NCBI RefSeq assembly: GCF_014697615.1
Contig: NZ_JACJSD010000009.1
Span: 1 to 64,000, forward strand
DNA: 64,000 nt
DNA from: Nostoc sp. FACHB-280
GTDB taxonomy: Bacteria > Cyanobacteriota > Cyanobacteriia > Cyanobacteriales > Nostocaceae
Reading direction: 5' to 3'
Shown here: piece by piece, positions 50,472 through 60,277 of the stretch
Numbering within the stretch: position 1 is the first letter of the stretch
How the letters are laid out: each line of letters opens with the position of its first letter
Made by a program: the position numbers and the translations under genes
The notes under the pieces: model-generated
Databases searched by the model: none
What the model was told of the DNA's origin: nothing
The model's input: only the letters and a program-made list of their open reading frames with translations

Positions 50472-51968
50472 GTGAAAATATCCCCTATGGTTTCTGAACA
50501 AAAAAATATCAATATTATTTCCAGCTTAATTAATAAATCTCATCATCCATTGAGCTTGAGTTTAGCAACAAATCATATATCAATAGCACACACATCTCTT
50601 CCCATAACTATTAGTACTAGCTCTAATACAACCACGTTAAATAATCAAACAACCCAAGTTTCTACTCCACCAGACCTAATAGTACAAAATACAGTGGCTC
50701 CAAATTCGGTAGCTGCTGGTAGTACGCTCAACATTAACTATCAAATCAAAAACCAAGGCTCGGAGAATGCTTTTTCTAGCTACACTTTGTTTTACTTATC
50801 TCACGATACAAGTGTGAGTGATGATGATTTGTATTTAGGCTCTGATGAAATTGCTAGTCTAAATCCAGGTGCTTACAGTTCCAGAACAGTCACTTTTAGT
50901 ATTGAGAAGAATGCCGCCGCAGGTAGTTATTATTTGTTGTACAAAGCAGATGCTAACAACAATGTAGTTGAAACTAATGAAAATAATAATATTGTTGCTA
51001 AAGCGATCGCGCTCCAGAATAGTTTTAGTTCAATTAATGGTTATGGCTTGATTAATGCAGCCGCAGCTTTAGCTCAAGCTATAGGTCAGACAACCTTTGG
51101 AGATGTCCCTGACTTGGGAGGACTCAATTGGGGTGCAGACCTGATCAAAGCACCAGAAGTTTGGGCTAAAGGATATACCGGTGCAGGAATTACTGTTGCA
51201 GTTGTAGATAGTGGTGTTGACCGCAACCATCGAGATTTAAATTCTAATATCTGGAAAAACACCAAAGAAATAGCAGGTAACAATAAAGATGATGATGGCA
51301 ACGGCTATATTGATGATGTTTATGGTTGGAACTTTGTTAGCAACAACAACAACACCCTAGATAAGAATGGTCATGGTACTCATGTTGCAGGTACAATCGC
51401 CGGAGTAAACAATAGCTTTGGTGTCACTGGCATTGCCTATAATGCCAAAATTATGCCAGTGAAAGTGTTGAGCGATAATGGTTCCGGCTCTGATAGTGCG
51501 ATCGCCAATGGTATTCGTTATGCGGTGGATAATGGCGCTAATGTAATTAACGTCAGTATTGGCAAGGAGCAGCCAAACACTGATATACAATTAGCTGTTG
51601 AATATGCCAGCAGTAAAGGTGCGATCGTTGTGATGGCGGCGGGAAATGCTGGTGCTTCTACACCATACTATCCGGCCAGCTATGCTCAAGCTTGGGGATT
51701 GGCTGTGGGAGCAGTTGATCAATATGGGACGACAGCAGATTTTTCTAATCGCGCCGGTACTGAACTACTGAGCTATGTGACAGCCCCTGGTGTTGGAGTT
51801 TATTCCACACTTCCTGGTAATAAGTATGTTTCGTGGAACGGTACATCTATGGCTACTCCTCATGTTGCTGGGGTAGTAGCCTTGATGCTCAGTGCAAATA
51901 AAAATTTAACTGATGCCCAAATACGTAAGATAATCACAGCCACAGCCAGCAATAGTTTGACAGCATAA
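50472..51968 (+). CDS. Subtilisin-like serine protease with CARDB domain
   Basis: This 498-residue protease has an N-terminal CARDB-like beta-sandwich (about 70-180; PPDLIVQNTVAPNSVAAGS and VVETNENNN), then a subtilase domain with the full triad: D246 (VAVVDSGVD), H301 (NGHGTHVAGT) and S459 (NGTSMATPHVAG). An acidic calcium-binding-like insert KDDDGNGYIDDVYGWNF lies between D and H. No classic signal peptide is evident, so export may be leaderless or depend on the start. The frame starts at GTG 50472, with an ATG five codons later. It is probably an extracellular or periplasmic protease. Confidence 0.88.
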   Translation: MKISPMVSEQKNINIISSLINKSHHPLSLSLATNHISIAHTSLPITISTSSNTTTLNNQTTQVSTPPDLIVQNTVAPNSVAAGSTLNINYQIKNQGSENAFSSYTLFYLSHDTSVSDDDLYLGSDEIASLNPGAYSSRTVTFSIEKNAAAGSYYLLYKADANNNVVETNENNNIVAKAIALQNSFSSINGYGLINAAAALAQAIGQTTFGDVPDLGGLNWGADLIKAPEVWAKGYTGAGITVAVVDSGVDRNHRDLNSNIWKNTKEIAGNNKDDDGNGYIDDVYGWNFVSNNNNTLDKNGHGTHVAGTIAGVNNSFGVTGIAYNAKIMPVKVLSDNGSGSDSAIANGIRYAVDNGANVINVSIGKEQPNTDIQLAVEYASSKGAIVVMAAGNAGASTPYYPASYAQAWGLAVGAVDQYGTTADFSNRAGTELLSYVTAPGVGVYSTLPGNKYVSWNGTSMATPHVAGVVALMLSANKNLTDAQIRKIITATASNSLTA

Positions 51969-51984
51969 GGTTTAGGAATCAAGG

Positions 51985-52017
51985 GTATAAGGGTTTTAAA
52001 CACTTACACCCTTATAC
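51985..52017. terminator. Hairpin between convergent subtilase and PEP-CTERM genes
   Basis: GTATAAGGGT (51985-51994) pairs perfectly with ACCCTTATAC (52008-52017) around a 13-nt loop. It lies between the two stop codons, with no strong T run. It likely helps terminate both transcripts. Confidence 0.6.
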
Positions 52018-52044
52018 ACCTATACCCCTTCACCCTACCTAAAA

Positions 52045-52761
52045 CTAACAACTCTCAGCTTTTTTACGCTTCAACCAACTACCTACCAACCCAGCAAGGA
52101 CGATACCACCAATAGTTGTTGGTTCAGGTACCGCCTGATTTCCAGAACCTTGTGAATTACCATTACTGACTCGGTAAACACTTACATCATCTAAGTTTAA
52201 CCAGTCATGTCCAGTACGGCCGGAAAACTTTAACTCTGTAGCGGTGGATTGGGCAATGAAATTCAGCGTGTATTTTTTGAAATTTTGTAGGGGATCAATA
52301 TCTAGAGTGAGGTTAGTTAGTTCTAACAATTTCTGTCCACCTGCAAATACTTGAAAGATATTATCCAAACGAGGTGCTTCTTCTACAGAGGCTAGATAAA
52401 AACTGAGTTGGTACTCTTTATTCTTTTTGGTAGCGAGAGTTTGTGAAAGTGAACCCAATGTTCCAGGCGCAGTGTAGTTAAACTCAACGCTGCGTAGACC
52501 ATTAGTCAGAGGGTTGGGATAGTTTGACAAGCGAACCGAATAAGTACCAATGTCCGTCACACTACCATTAGTCCATCCGGTAATAAAAGGATTAGGTACA
52601 GTAGGATCATAGTCTGGGTTGACTAGTGGGTCTATTTCAAAATCTCCATTCTGGACGAGATTCACTCTAGCTGCTTGCGCTCGCGGAATGTAAGCACCAG
52701 TAATTACAATGGCGCTAGTCATACCAAGAAAGATAATTCCCAAATTTTTCGCTGATTTCAT
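52045..52761 (-). CDS. PEP-CTERM exported protein
   Basis: This 238-residue protein has a signal peptide (hydrophobic IIFLGMTSAIVITGAYI, cleavage near AQA), a beta-sandwich starting NLVQNGDFE with a later NLDDVSVYRV (DUF642/carbohydrate-binding-like), and a C-terminal sorting signal VPEPTTIGG followed by a hydrophobic helix and Lys/Arg-rich end (LKRKK). The sorting signal is processed by an exosortase in species that have it. The product is probably exported to the envelope or exopolysaccharide. It is downstream of modA on the same strand with a 78-bp gap. Confidence 0.9.
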   Translation of the reverse strand: MKSAKNLGIIFLGMTSAIVITGAYIPRAQAARVNLVQNGDFEIDPLVNPDYDPTVPNPFITGWTNGSVTDIGTYSVRLSNYPNPLTNGLRSVEFNYTAPGTLGSLSQTLATKKNKEYQLSFYLASVEEAPRLDNIFQVFAGGQKLLELTNLTLDIDPLQNFKKYTLNFIAQSTATELKFSGRTGHDWLNLDDVSVYRVSNGNSQGSGNQAVPEPTTIGGIVLAGLVGSWLKRKKAESC

Positions 52762-52839
52762 CAGATTTTAACTCCAAAAATTCCAAAAAACGAGATTTAC
52801 AAAATATGCGATCGCAGATATACCCTGATGAGTTCTGGG

Positions 52840-53742
52840 TTAGGGAACACCAAATTTACGGTTAATAAACCTAGTTCTCGCTGTACTACTGGATAAATAG
52901 TTGGCAAAACTAGTTGCTGCTGATGAGTTTGCCGTTCTATTGAGTACAGCTGCTGGATAGACAATGGCGTTGTGGCAGTTTTGTGGCGCAGTAGCGATAA
53001 AGGCTGTGCTATTAGAAATAGCTTGGTCTGTGGTGTAAACTATGCCTGCATCAATTGTGTTGCCATTCAGGGTTCTATTCTGTACTGCTGCTAAGACGTT
53101 ACGTACATTGCTGGCGAAAACTAACTTGTTGGCAGTCGTGCTATTTAGGAGTGTGTTATAAGTACCTCCACCACAACCACTCAGGGTACTTTGAAGAACT
53201 TGTTGAGCATAGGCTCCTGCGGGTACAGTTGCGGGATCTCCGATTGCAATACCTCTTCTACCTGTTCTTCCAGAACCATTTGTTAATTGATCAAAATTAG
53301 AAATGGTGGGACTTGGTGCCGGAGCAGTCGGCGTATTTGGTCTAATTAAGACTAGACGGTTAGTTGCAACAGTCACAGGCCAACCTGAAGCCAATTGTCC
53401 TGCTGCTTGCAGGCTATTCATTTGGGTTGTCGCCGCCGAAATAAAAATGTCTGGGATGCCTGCTGACTGGTTAGCTGGTAGATTTATTTGATTGAGTAAC
53501 GCACCAGAAGAATCAAAAGTATTGACAAAAGTGACTCCCAAACTGGGGTTAGCAGCAATAAAGCTACTTTCAATTTCTGGTATTACTTCTGATAAACTAA
53601 CTGCGGCAAAAACTCGTAAGGTAACTGCCGCCTGTGCCTTTTCGGTTGTTTGATTGAGCAGGGGTAAGCCAATTACTAAAACCAAGCTGGTAATCGCCGC
53701 AGTTATCCAGGTGATCAAACCTCTTCTTCGAGTTAGAAACAT
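52840..53742 (-). CDS. modA: Molybdate-binding periplasmic protein ModA-like
   Basis: This 300-residue ABC-transporter binding protein has a signal peptide (SLVLVIGLPLLNQTTEKAQA) and the ModA start LRVFAAVSLSEVIPEIESSF, followed by SSGALLNQI, PDIFISAATTQMNSL, AIGDPATVPAGAYAQQVL and DAGIVYTTDQAIS. These contribute the oxyanion-binding residues in ModA. It should bind molybdate or tungstate outside the cell. I start at the ATG at 53742, just before the basic/hydrophobic signal sequence, not 16 codons upstream. No modB or modC lies nearby. Two palindromic operator candidates lie in the spacer shared with ilvD. Confidence 0.88.
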   Translation of the reverse strand: MFLTRRRGLITWITAAITSLVLVIGLPLLNQTTEKAQAAVTLRVFAAVSLSEVIPEIESSFIAANPSLGVTFVNTFDSSGALLNQINLPANQSAGIPDIFISAATTQMNSLQAAGQLASGWPVTVATNRLVLIRPNTPTAPAPSPTISNFDQLTNGSGRTGRRGIAIGDPATVPAGAYAQQVLQSTLSGCGGGTYNTLLNSTTANKLVFASNVRNVLAAVQNRTLNGNTIDAGIVYTTDQAISNSTAFIATAPQNCHNAIVYPAAVLNRTANSSAATSFANYLSSSTARTRFINRKFGVP

Positions 53743-53781
53743 GCTGAATCGTTTAGTTGGTGTAAGGTTGATGCAGGCGTA

Positions 53782-53880
53782 TATTACCAACCACAGAGGC
53801 TATTTACCAATATATTTGGTAATAATACTATGAGCAATCCTACCAGGGTTGGCCGTTATTACCAACATATCTGGTAATAA
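53782..53880. promoter_or_regulatory. Palindromic TTACCA operator cluster between modA and ilvD
   Basis: Site 1, TTACCAATATATTTGGTAA (53804-53822), has perfect TTACCAA/TTGGTAA arms. Site 2 (53856-53880) has perfect 9-bp arms TTATTACCA and TGGTAATAA around a 7-bp centre. A half-site TATTACCAA lies at 53782-53790. The centres are 55 bp apart, and site 1 is 71 bp from the modA start. This looks like a binding region for a dimeric regulator, not the E. coli ModE box. Confidence 0.8.
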
Positions 53881-54020
53881 AACCTTGACAAAACACTGTG
53901 GTGAAAATTCGGCAATAAATAAATGATCAACACTGAGGTTAATACTCTTGTGTGCTGCGTTGGCATGAGAAAATCAGATAATACGATCGCAATACAAGCG
54001 ATAAAGTCAAAGGAAGAAAG

Positions 54021-55712
54021 ATGTCGGATAATTTGAGAAGCCGGGTTGTAACACAGGGTGTACAGCGATCGCCAAATCGAGCGATGCTCCGGGCTGTTGG
54101 GTTTGAAGATGCCGATTTTAACAAAGCAATTGTCGGTATTGCCAATGGTTACAGCACTATTACCCCTTGCAATATGGGGATAAACAAATTGGCACAAAGG
54201 GCAGAAGCTGGTATTAAAAGTGCTGGAGCTATGCCGCAAATTTTCGGAACAATTACCATCAGTGATGGCATTTCGATGGGAACAGAGGGGATGAAATATT
54301 CCCTCGTGTCAAGAGAAGTGATTGCCGATTCCATTGAAACTGCTTGTACTGGACAAAGCATGGATGGCGTATTGGCAATTGGTGGTTGTGATAAAAATAT
54401 GCCAGGAGCAATGCTGGCGATCGCGCGGATGAATATTCCCGCGATTTTTGTCTACGGTGGTACAATCAAACCCGGACATTACAACGGTCGTGATTTAACT
54501 GTAGTCAGTTCCTTTGAAGCGGTGGGACAATACAGTGCTGGCAAAATTGACGAAGCTGAACTAACAGCCGTTGAACAAAATGCTTGTCCGGGTGCGGGTT
54601 CCTGTGGCGGGATGTACACAGCTAACACCATGTCTTCGGCATTTGAAGCAATGGGGATGAGTTTACCTTATTCTTCCACAATGGCAGCCGAAGATGCCGA
54701 AAAAGCCGACAGTACGGAAAAATCTGCGTTGGTGTTAGTCGAAGCAATTCGCAAGCAATTATTACCACGCCAAATTATCACCCGTAAATCTATAGAAAAT
54801 GCTATTGCGGTAATTATGGCAGTTGGCGGTTCCACTAATGCAGTATTGCATTTTCTGGCGATCGCCCGCGCGGCTGGTGTGGAATTAACCATCGACGACT
54901 TTGAAACTATCCGTGGTCGAGTACCTGTATTGTGCGATTTAAAACCAAGTGGTAAATACGTCGCTACAGATTTACACAAAGCTGGCGGTATTCCTCAAGT
55001 CATGAAAATGCTGCTGGTACATGATTTGTTGCATGGTGACTGTATTACCATTACTGGTCAAACCATTGCCGAAGTGCTTGCCGATGTGCCGAATGAACCT
55101 AGTCCAGACCAAGATGTGATTCGTCCTTGGGATAAGCCGATGTATGCTCAAGGTCACTTGGCGGTTCTCAAAGGTAATTTGGCTACAGAAGGTGCTGTGG
55201 CGAAAATTACCGGGGTGAAAAAACCAGTCATTACCGGCCCAGCTAGAGTTTTTGAATCAGAAGAATCTTGCTTAGACGCGATTCTGGCAGGCAAAATTAA
55301 AGCTGGTGACGTGATTGTGATTCGTTACGAAGGCCCCAAAGGCGGGCCAGGAATGCGGGAAATGTTGGCTCCTACCTCCGCAATTATTGGTGCTGGCTTG
55401 GGTGATGCTGTCGGATTAATTACCGATGGGCGTTTCTCCGGCGGTACTTATGGGATGGTAGTTGGTCACGTTGCACCAGAAGCAGCTGTGGGTGGAGCGA
55501 TCGCCTTAGTCGAAGAAGGTGATAGCATCACCATTGATGCACCATCACGGCTCTTACAGTTGAATATTTCTGATGAAGAATTAGCCCGCCGCCGTGCTAA
55601 TTGGCAACCCCGCCCACCTCGTTACACTAAAGGCGTATTGGCCAAGTATGCCAAGTTGGTATCTTCCAGCAGCCTTGGTGCAGTGACAGACTTAGGTTTG
55701 TTTGATAGTTAA
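54021..55712 (+). CDS. ilvD: Dihydroxy-acid dehydratase IlvD
   Basis: This 563-residue iron-sulphur enzyme dehydrates 2,3-dihydroxy acids in valine, leucine and isoleucine synthesis. The cluster cysteines are in [19 protein letters not shown] and [16 protein letters not shown], and the substrate-site blocks [10 protein letters not shown] and [15 protein letters not shown] are intact. The N-terminus [25 protein letters not shown] is typical. It is divergent from modA and shares the palindrome-bearing spacer. Confidence 0.97.
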   Translation: MSDNLRSRVVTQGVQRSPNRAMLRAVGFEDADFNKAIVGIANGYSTITPCNMGINKLAQRAEAGIKSAGAMPQIFGTITISDGISMGTEGMKYSLVSREVIADSIETACTGQSMDGVLAIGGCDKNMPGAMLAIARMNIPAIFVYGGTIKPGHYNGRDLTVVSSFEAVGQYSAGKIDEAELTAVEQNACPGAGSCGGMYTANTMSSAFEAMGMSLPYSSTMAAEDAEKADSTEKSALVLVEAIRKQLLPRQIITRKSIENAIAVIMAVGGSTNAVLHFLAIARAAGVELTIDDFETIRGRVPVLCDLKPSGKYVATDLHKAGGIPQVMKMLLVHDLLHGDCITITGQTIAEVLADVPNEPSPDQDVIRPWDKPMYAQGHLAVLKGNLATEGAVAKITGVKKPVITGPARVFESEESCLDAILAGKIKAGDVIVIRYEGPKGGPGMREMLAPTSAIIGAGLGDAVGLITDGRFSGGTYGMVVGHVAPEAAVGGAIALVEEGDSITIDAPSRLLQLNISDEELARRRANWQPRPPRYTKGVLAKYAKLVSSSSLGAVTDLGLFDS

Positions 55713-55713
55713 T

Positions 55714-55835
55714 CAACCGCAGATAGACGCAGATCAAATAATCTCTGCGTCTCTGCAAGACTAGATGAATGTACCTGATTGGGATGAAAAACGCTGTAAG
55801 AGTTCGAGAGAGTTCTTACATAAATCTTAGGATTT
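55714..55835. repeat. Repeat remnant between ilvD and dus
   Basis: AACCGCAGATAGACGC and TAAGAGTTCGAGAGAGTTCTTA (around 55798-55820, broken by substitutions) resemble the core and right part of the miniature element at 62648-62764. This looks like a degraded copy. Confidence 0.45.
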
Positions 55836-55856
55836 TCAGCAAGCCCTACTTAATAT

Positions 55857-56885
55857 ATGTTCCAGGTATCGCTTCCCCAATCCCTCCACTCAGATTTACC
55901 TCTCACTGCCCTTGCACCTATGCAAGATGTGACAAATCTCAAGTTTATGAAGGTCATTGCTCATTACGGCAACCCTGACTACTTCTTCACTGAATATTTT
56001 CGCGTCAATGAAACATCTCGGCTGAATCCCAAGATTCTGGCATCTATTACAGAAAATGATACTGGTCGCCCTGTTTTTGCTCAAATGATTGGCGAAAGCA
56101 TTCCTGATTTAGTCCGAACAGCAAAGGAACTCTGTGGTTACAATATCGCTGGAGTTGACTTAAACATGGGTTGTCCCGCACCGAGAATCTACCGTAAACA
56201 AGCTGGAGGTGGATTACTACTGGTGCCAGAAAAAGTAGATCGCATTTTGGCGGAACTCAGACAAGCAGTTAATGACCGACCTTTAAGTGTCAAAATGCGC
56301 TTGGGCTTTGAAAATAGCGATACTTTTTTCCAAATTCTCGATATCATCAATCGCCACAGCATTGATTTGTTGAGTTTACATGGTCGCACGGTAAAAGATA
56401 GATACCAAGGCAGGGTAAATTACGCTTTGATTGCCCAAGCGGTTAGACACGTCAATTGTCCCGTCTTGGCTAACGGAAATATATACTCGGCAGCACAAGC
56501 AATCTCGGTACTTGAGCAAACAGGTGCGGTTGGTGTGATGGTAGGCCGTTGGGCAATTGGTAATCCCTGGATTTTTCATCAAATTCGCCAAGCATTGCGC
56601 TCTGAGCCAATTACGCCTGTTCCTTTAACAGAAGTACGCCACTACATTGACCTTTTATACCAAACTCCAGAAGCACCCAATATTCCAGAAAGAGCGCGTG
56701 TCGGCTACCTCAAACTATTTCTCAACTACATTGCTCTCAGTGTTGACAGCCAAGGTAATTTCCTGCGACTAATGCGACAAGCGCAGACCGAAGTTGAACT
56801 TTTTCAGATATGCGATCGCTTTTTGTTAGCTGACCCTGCACAGACTTTAGCCTTAGCTCCTTTAATAACCAGAGACTTAACCTGA
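55857..56885 (+). CDS. tRNA-dihydrouridine synthase
   Basis: This 342-residue FMN enzyme reduces uridine in the D-loop of tRNA. TALAPMQDVTNLKF begins the TIM barrel, the catalytic Cys lies in VDLNMGCPAP, and RKQAGGGLLL, SVKMRLG, LLSLHGRTVKDRYQG and CPVLANGNIYS complete the family motifs. The start ATG at 55857 gives a normal length. It belongs to the Dus family (bacterial DusA/B/C branch not resolved by eye). Confidence 0.93.
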   Translation: MFQVSLPQSLHSDLPLTALAPMQDVTNLKFMKVIAHYGNPDYFFTEYFRVNETSRLNPKILASITENDTGRPVFAQMIGESIPDLVRTAKELCGYNIAGVDLNMGCPAPRIYRKQAGGGLLLVPEKVDRILAELRQAVNDRPLSVKMRLGFENSDTFFQILDIINRHSIDLLSLHGRTVKDRYQGRVNYALIAQAVRHVNCPVLANGNIYSAAQAISVLEQTGAVGVMVGRWAIGNPWIFHQIRQALRSEPITPVPLTEVRHYIDLLYQTPEAPNIPERARVGYLKLFLNYIALSVDSQGNFLRLMRQAQTEVELFQICDRFLLADPAQTLALAPLITRDLT

Positions 56886-56992
56886 CTGTTCAAGATAGGA
56901 ATTAGGAAATTGTATTTGAGGAGCTTAAACGGTGGAAACCTTCTGGCGACAAGAAACGGTCGAATCTAAAACATACATTACTCCTAATACAA

Positions 56993-57098
56993 TTTCACTT
57001 TAAAAATGATACGGATATGCAAGTAGCGCCTCGACTTCGCTCGGCGACCAGAAGCAGAGTTGCAGAGGAAGCGATTTCTGTCAGTAATTTCGTGAAAT
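56993..57098. repeat. Dispersed repeat family B, copy 2
   Basis: This matches 34508-34594 at both ends (TTTCACTTTAAAAATGATAC; CAGTAATTTCGTGAA), with a longer middle that includes CCTCGACTTCGCTCGGCGA, a sequence that looks like an additional insertion. Confidence 0.75.
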
Positions 57099-57122
57099 GG
57101 TATAACTCATTACTCATCACTT

Positions 57123-57932
57123 TTAAGTGGCAGTTGTCTTGCGAATGGTAGCAGCAGTAATACGATCAACCAATCCTGGCACAATTAGCTTTGCCCAAGG
57201 CAGTATCTTACCCTTCAAAGTCATGATATGTTCTCGTTTACGGCGCTCCATTGCCCAGATAATTTGACGCACACACTCTTCCACCGACATATTGCCTTGG
57301 CTTTCATCACGCGGACTTTTACCTAATGGTTTTCCATCTGCGCCCAAGGCTCGTTGGCGAATATCTGTGGCGACAAAACCCGGCGAAATAACCACTACAT
57401 CTACTCCTGTTTGGTGCAGTTCCATCCGCAATGTGTCAAAGAAACCTTGCATAGCATGTTTACTAGCAACGTAACCTGTACGAGTGGGTACACCTGTTTT
57501 GCCGCAAATTGAAGAAATTGCCACCAATAGTCCTCGACTGGCTTTCAGGTAGGGCAGGGCATAATGAGTACAGTAGACCGCACCCAGATAGTTAACCTGC
57601 ATTACCCGTTCAAAAATTGAAAGATCAGTCACTTCATCAAAGCAAGTCAGCATTCCAATGCCGGCATTGTTGATTAAGATATCAATCTTTCCAAACTTAG
57701 CGATCGCTTTTTCCATCAACTGCTGACAAGCTTCTGGTTGAGTGACATCTGTCGGGACTGCAATCACCTCCGCAGGATAATTTGTACAAGCACTCAGCGT
57801 TTGTTCTAATCCTTCTTGATTGCGAGCAGCCAAAACTAAATTTGCACCCTGCTGGGCTAACGAAATTGCCAGCGTTCGGCCAATTCCAGCCGATGCACCC
57901 GTGAGAACAATGGTTTTGTTAGCAAATATCAC
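57123..57932 (-). CDS. Short-chain dehydrogenase/reductase
   Basis: This 269-residue classical SDR has the cofactor motif TGASAGIG near the start, NNAG at about 90 and the catalytic Ser, Tyr and Lys in ISSICGKTGVPTRTGYVASKHA. The Arg in LAARN after strand 2 suggests NADP(H). A C-terminal hydrophobic stretch (ILPWAKLIVPGLVDRI) suggests membrane association or a lipid substrate. It starts with GTG at 57932, right at the edge of a dispersed repeat, so the start region may be altered. The substrate is unknown. Confidence 0.88.
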   Translation of the reverse strand: MIFANKTIVLTGASAGIGRTLAISLAQQGANLVLAARNQEGLEQTLSACTNYPAEVIAVPTDVTQPEACQQLMEKAIAKFGKIDILINNAGIGMLTCFDEVTDLSIFERVMQVNYLGAVYCTHYALPYLKASRGLLVAISSICGKTGVPTRTGYVASKHAMQGFFDTLRMELHQTGVDVVVISPGFVATDIRQRALGADGKPLGKSPRDESQGNMSVEECVRQIIWAMERRKREHIMTLKGKILPWAKLIVPGLVDRITAATIRKTTAT

Positions 57933-58003
57933 TTTGTGTCCTTTGCGCCCTTTGCGGTTTAATAACTACTCACACAGAATTAATTAATTTTTGCGTAAGT
58001 CCT
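57930..58003. repeat. Copy of the AGGACTTACGCAA miniature element
   Basis: The right end TTGCGTAAGTCCT (57991-58003) is identical to that of the element at 62648-62764. On the minus strand AACCGCAAAGGGCGC lies further in, as in the other copies. The left terminus is not intact. Confidence 0.7.
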
Positions 58004-58115
58004 GTACTAAGATTTTTACTCAGTACTCAGCGAGAAGTTGCGTGCGCGGGTTCCCCGCGTTGAGCAAACTTCGGTGACTTTCAAGCTAGGAGTATACCTT
58101 CACAATCTTGCATCC

Positions 58116-59498
58116 TTATGTGTTTTCTTGAGGAATCATAATCGTAAATGTCGTACCTGTACCTACTTGACTTTCTACGATAATTTCTCCTTGATGTAGC
58201 TCTACACATTTTTTGACAACTGCTAACCCTAATCCTGTTCCAGCAATATTTTCAACATTTTGGCATCGGTAAAAAGGCTGATATATTTTATGTTGCTCTG
58301 CTAATGGAATACCAATTCCTTGATCAATAACTTGAAAAGTGATCAGTTCCGCTTCACATTTTAATATTAAATAAATTGCGGTTGCATTATTTGAATATTT
58401 AATGGCATTTAATAACAAATTACTGAGAATAGAATACAAAAGCTTCTCATCAATATTAGCTTTAAAAATAGAACCAATTTTTTGAAATCTGATCATATTT
58501 GCTTTTGTAGCAAAAAGCTGTAAATCTTCTACTAAATTCAAACAAAAATTTTCTAAATTTATTACTTGTAATTTAAAATCTAACTGTCCTGCTTCGGCTC
58601 GCGTTAAAATTAATATATCCGTTAATATATGATTCATGATTTTAGCAGAAGATTGAATACGAAAAATATTCTTTAAATGCTGTTCATCTACTAAATTTTC
58701 GAGACTTTCATTTAATAACTGTGATGAAAGTAAAATTATACTTAAGGGTGTCCGAAATTCATGAGAAATCATAGAAAATAATTGAATCTTTAAATCACCT
58801 ATTTTCTTTTCTTGAGCTAAAGAAAATTCTAAGTCTCTAATTCGCTCACGTTTAATCCATTGCTTTTCCAGAATTATACATAAACCAAGAATTATGATTA
58901 AAATTAAAAATGTTGTAAAAATTTCTATAAAAACTCGGAAATAAATACTTTGTTTTGATTGCTCTAATGAATCTTGGAGATGAGTTTGTTCTTCTGCTTT
59001 AATTTCTGCAATGACCTGTAAGATTTTTTCGCGAATCTGAACACTACTAACAGTAATATTATTTTGTACCGAAAATGCTTTTTCATCTTTTTGGTAAAGT
59101 TCTATAGATTGCTCTAACAGAGATAATCTCTGATTGACTAATAAATTTAAACTGACCAATCGTTTTTCTTGACTACCAGACTCATGTATTTGTTTTTGTA
59201 ATATTTGCAGTTGAGAGCGCATATCTGCCGTTGCATGATAATAACGCTGCAAATCTTGACTACTACCTAAAAAAATATATCCTCGTCTAGCTGATTCTGC
59301 GGCGGTCATTGCGCCATAGAAATTTGTCAAAGCATTGAGAGTTTGATATGTCTGCTGCACCCTGTTAGCTCCAGATTTGATTTCATCTGTGTTCTTTAAC
59401 GAAACAAAACAGATAATTACCATCAGCAACAGAGTTAAACCAAAACCTCCCATAATCCATTTTCCGGGGAAAGTCCATTTGATCAATTGCTGAGTCAT
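58116..59498 (-). CDS. CHASE3 membrane histidine kinase
   Basis: This 460-residue sensor has an N-terminal membrane helix (IMGGFGLTLLLMVIICFVSL), an extracytoplasmic CHASE3-like helical domain (about 35-180; MTAAESARRGYIFLGS and LVNQRLSLLEQSIELY), a second membrane helix (IFTTFLILIIILGLCIIL), a short linker, then a HisKA domain (His of MISHEFRTPLS near residue 246) and an ATPase with NLLLNAIKYS, DQGIGIP and GTGLGLAVV. It is divergent from an OmpR-type regulator gene across 86 bp and probably forms a two-component pair with it. The ligand is unknown. Confidence 0.92.
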   Translation of the reverse strand: MTQQLIKWTFPGKWIMGGFGLTLLLMVIICFVSLKNTDEIKSGANRVQQTYQTLNALTNFYGAMTAAESARRGYIFLGSSQDLQRYYHATADMRSQLQILQKQIHESGSQEKRLVSLNLLVNQRLSLLEQSIELYQKDEKAFSVQNNITVSSVQIREKILQVIAEIKAEEQTHLQDSLEQSKQSIYFRVFIEIFTTFLILIIILGLCIILEKQWIKRERIRDLEFSLAQEKKIGDLKIQLFSMISHEFRTPLSIILLSSQLLNESLENLVDEQHLKNIFRIQSSAKIMNHILTDILILTRAEAGQLDFKLQVINLENFCLNLVEDLQLFATKANMIRFQKIGSIFKANIDEKLLYSILSNLLLNAIKYSNNATAIYLILKCEAELITFQVIDQGIGIPLAEQHKIYQPFYRCQNVENIAGTGLGLAVVKKCVELHQGEIIVESQVGTGTTFTIMIPQENT

Positions 59499-59584
59499 AA
59501 ATTGAGTTAAACAATATTTACTTATACATGATAAATTTAAGGCATTGCTGATATATTTGCCTGTTACTCAATAAAAGATCAAAT

Positions 59585-60277
59585 ATGCGGATTTTAGTAG
59601 TTGAAGATGATATTCAACTCGCAGAAGTACTAGCAGAAGCACTCAACAGACGGCAATATGTGGTGGATATTGCTAAAGATGGAGAAGCAGCTTGGAACTC
59701 TACACAATCTATGAAATATGATTTGATAGTTCTGGATATAACCTTGCCTAAGCTAGATGGAATTAAGTTTTGTCACCAGTTACGAACTGTCGGCATCAAC
59801 AATGCTGCACATCGTAATGCGACTATACCAGTGTTAATGTTAACAGCCCGTGACACCGTAGCTGACAAGATTGCTGGGTTAGATGCTGGCGCAGATGATT
59901 ATGTAGCCAAACCATTTGATTTAGAAGAGTTAATGGCTAGAATTCGTGCATTACTTAGACGAGGTACTTCCAGCAGCACAATGAGTCTGTTATGGGAAAA
60001 ATTGTACCTAAATCCTAGCACCTATGAAGCTACTTATGATGGCTATCCCCTATCATTAACTCTCAAAGAATATGCAATTTTAGAATTACTGGTGGCTCAT
60101 GGTAGACGAGTACTAAGTCGTTCTAGCATTATTGAACAAGTTTGGTCAGTTGATGAATCTCCTGTTGAAGAAACAATCAGATCCCATATTCGGTGCATTC
60201 GACAAAAGCTGAAGGCGTTAGGTGCAGCAGAAAACTTCATTGAAACTGTTCATGGACTAGGATATCGCTTGAAATAG
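59585..60277 (+). CDS. OmpR-family response regulator
   Basis: This 230-residue regulator has a receiver domain (1-120) with phospho-acceptor D51 (DLIVLDITLPKLDG), the acidic pair D8/D9, Thr in MLTARD and Lys in YVAKPFD. The winged-helix output domain ends with RSHIRCIRQKLKALGAAENFIETVHGLGYRLK. It pairs by position with the divergent CHASE3 kinase. Three tandem 11-bp direct repeats, a typical OmpR-family binding layout, lie about 50 bp after its stop codon. Confidence 0.92.
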   Translation: MRILVVEDDIQLAEVLAEALNRRQYVVDIAKDGEAAWNSTQSMKYDLIVLDITLPKLDGIKFCHQLRTVGINNAAHRNATIPVLMLTARDTVADKIAGLDAGADDYVAKPFDLEELMARIRALLRRGTSSSTMSLLWEKLYLNPSTYEATYDGYPLSLTLKEYAILELLVAHGRRVLSRSSIIEQVWSVDESPVEETIRSHIRCIRQKLKALGAAENFIETVHGLGYRLK

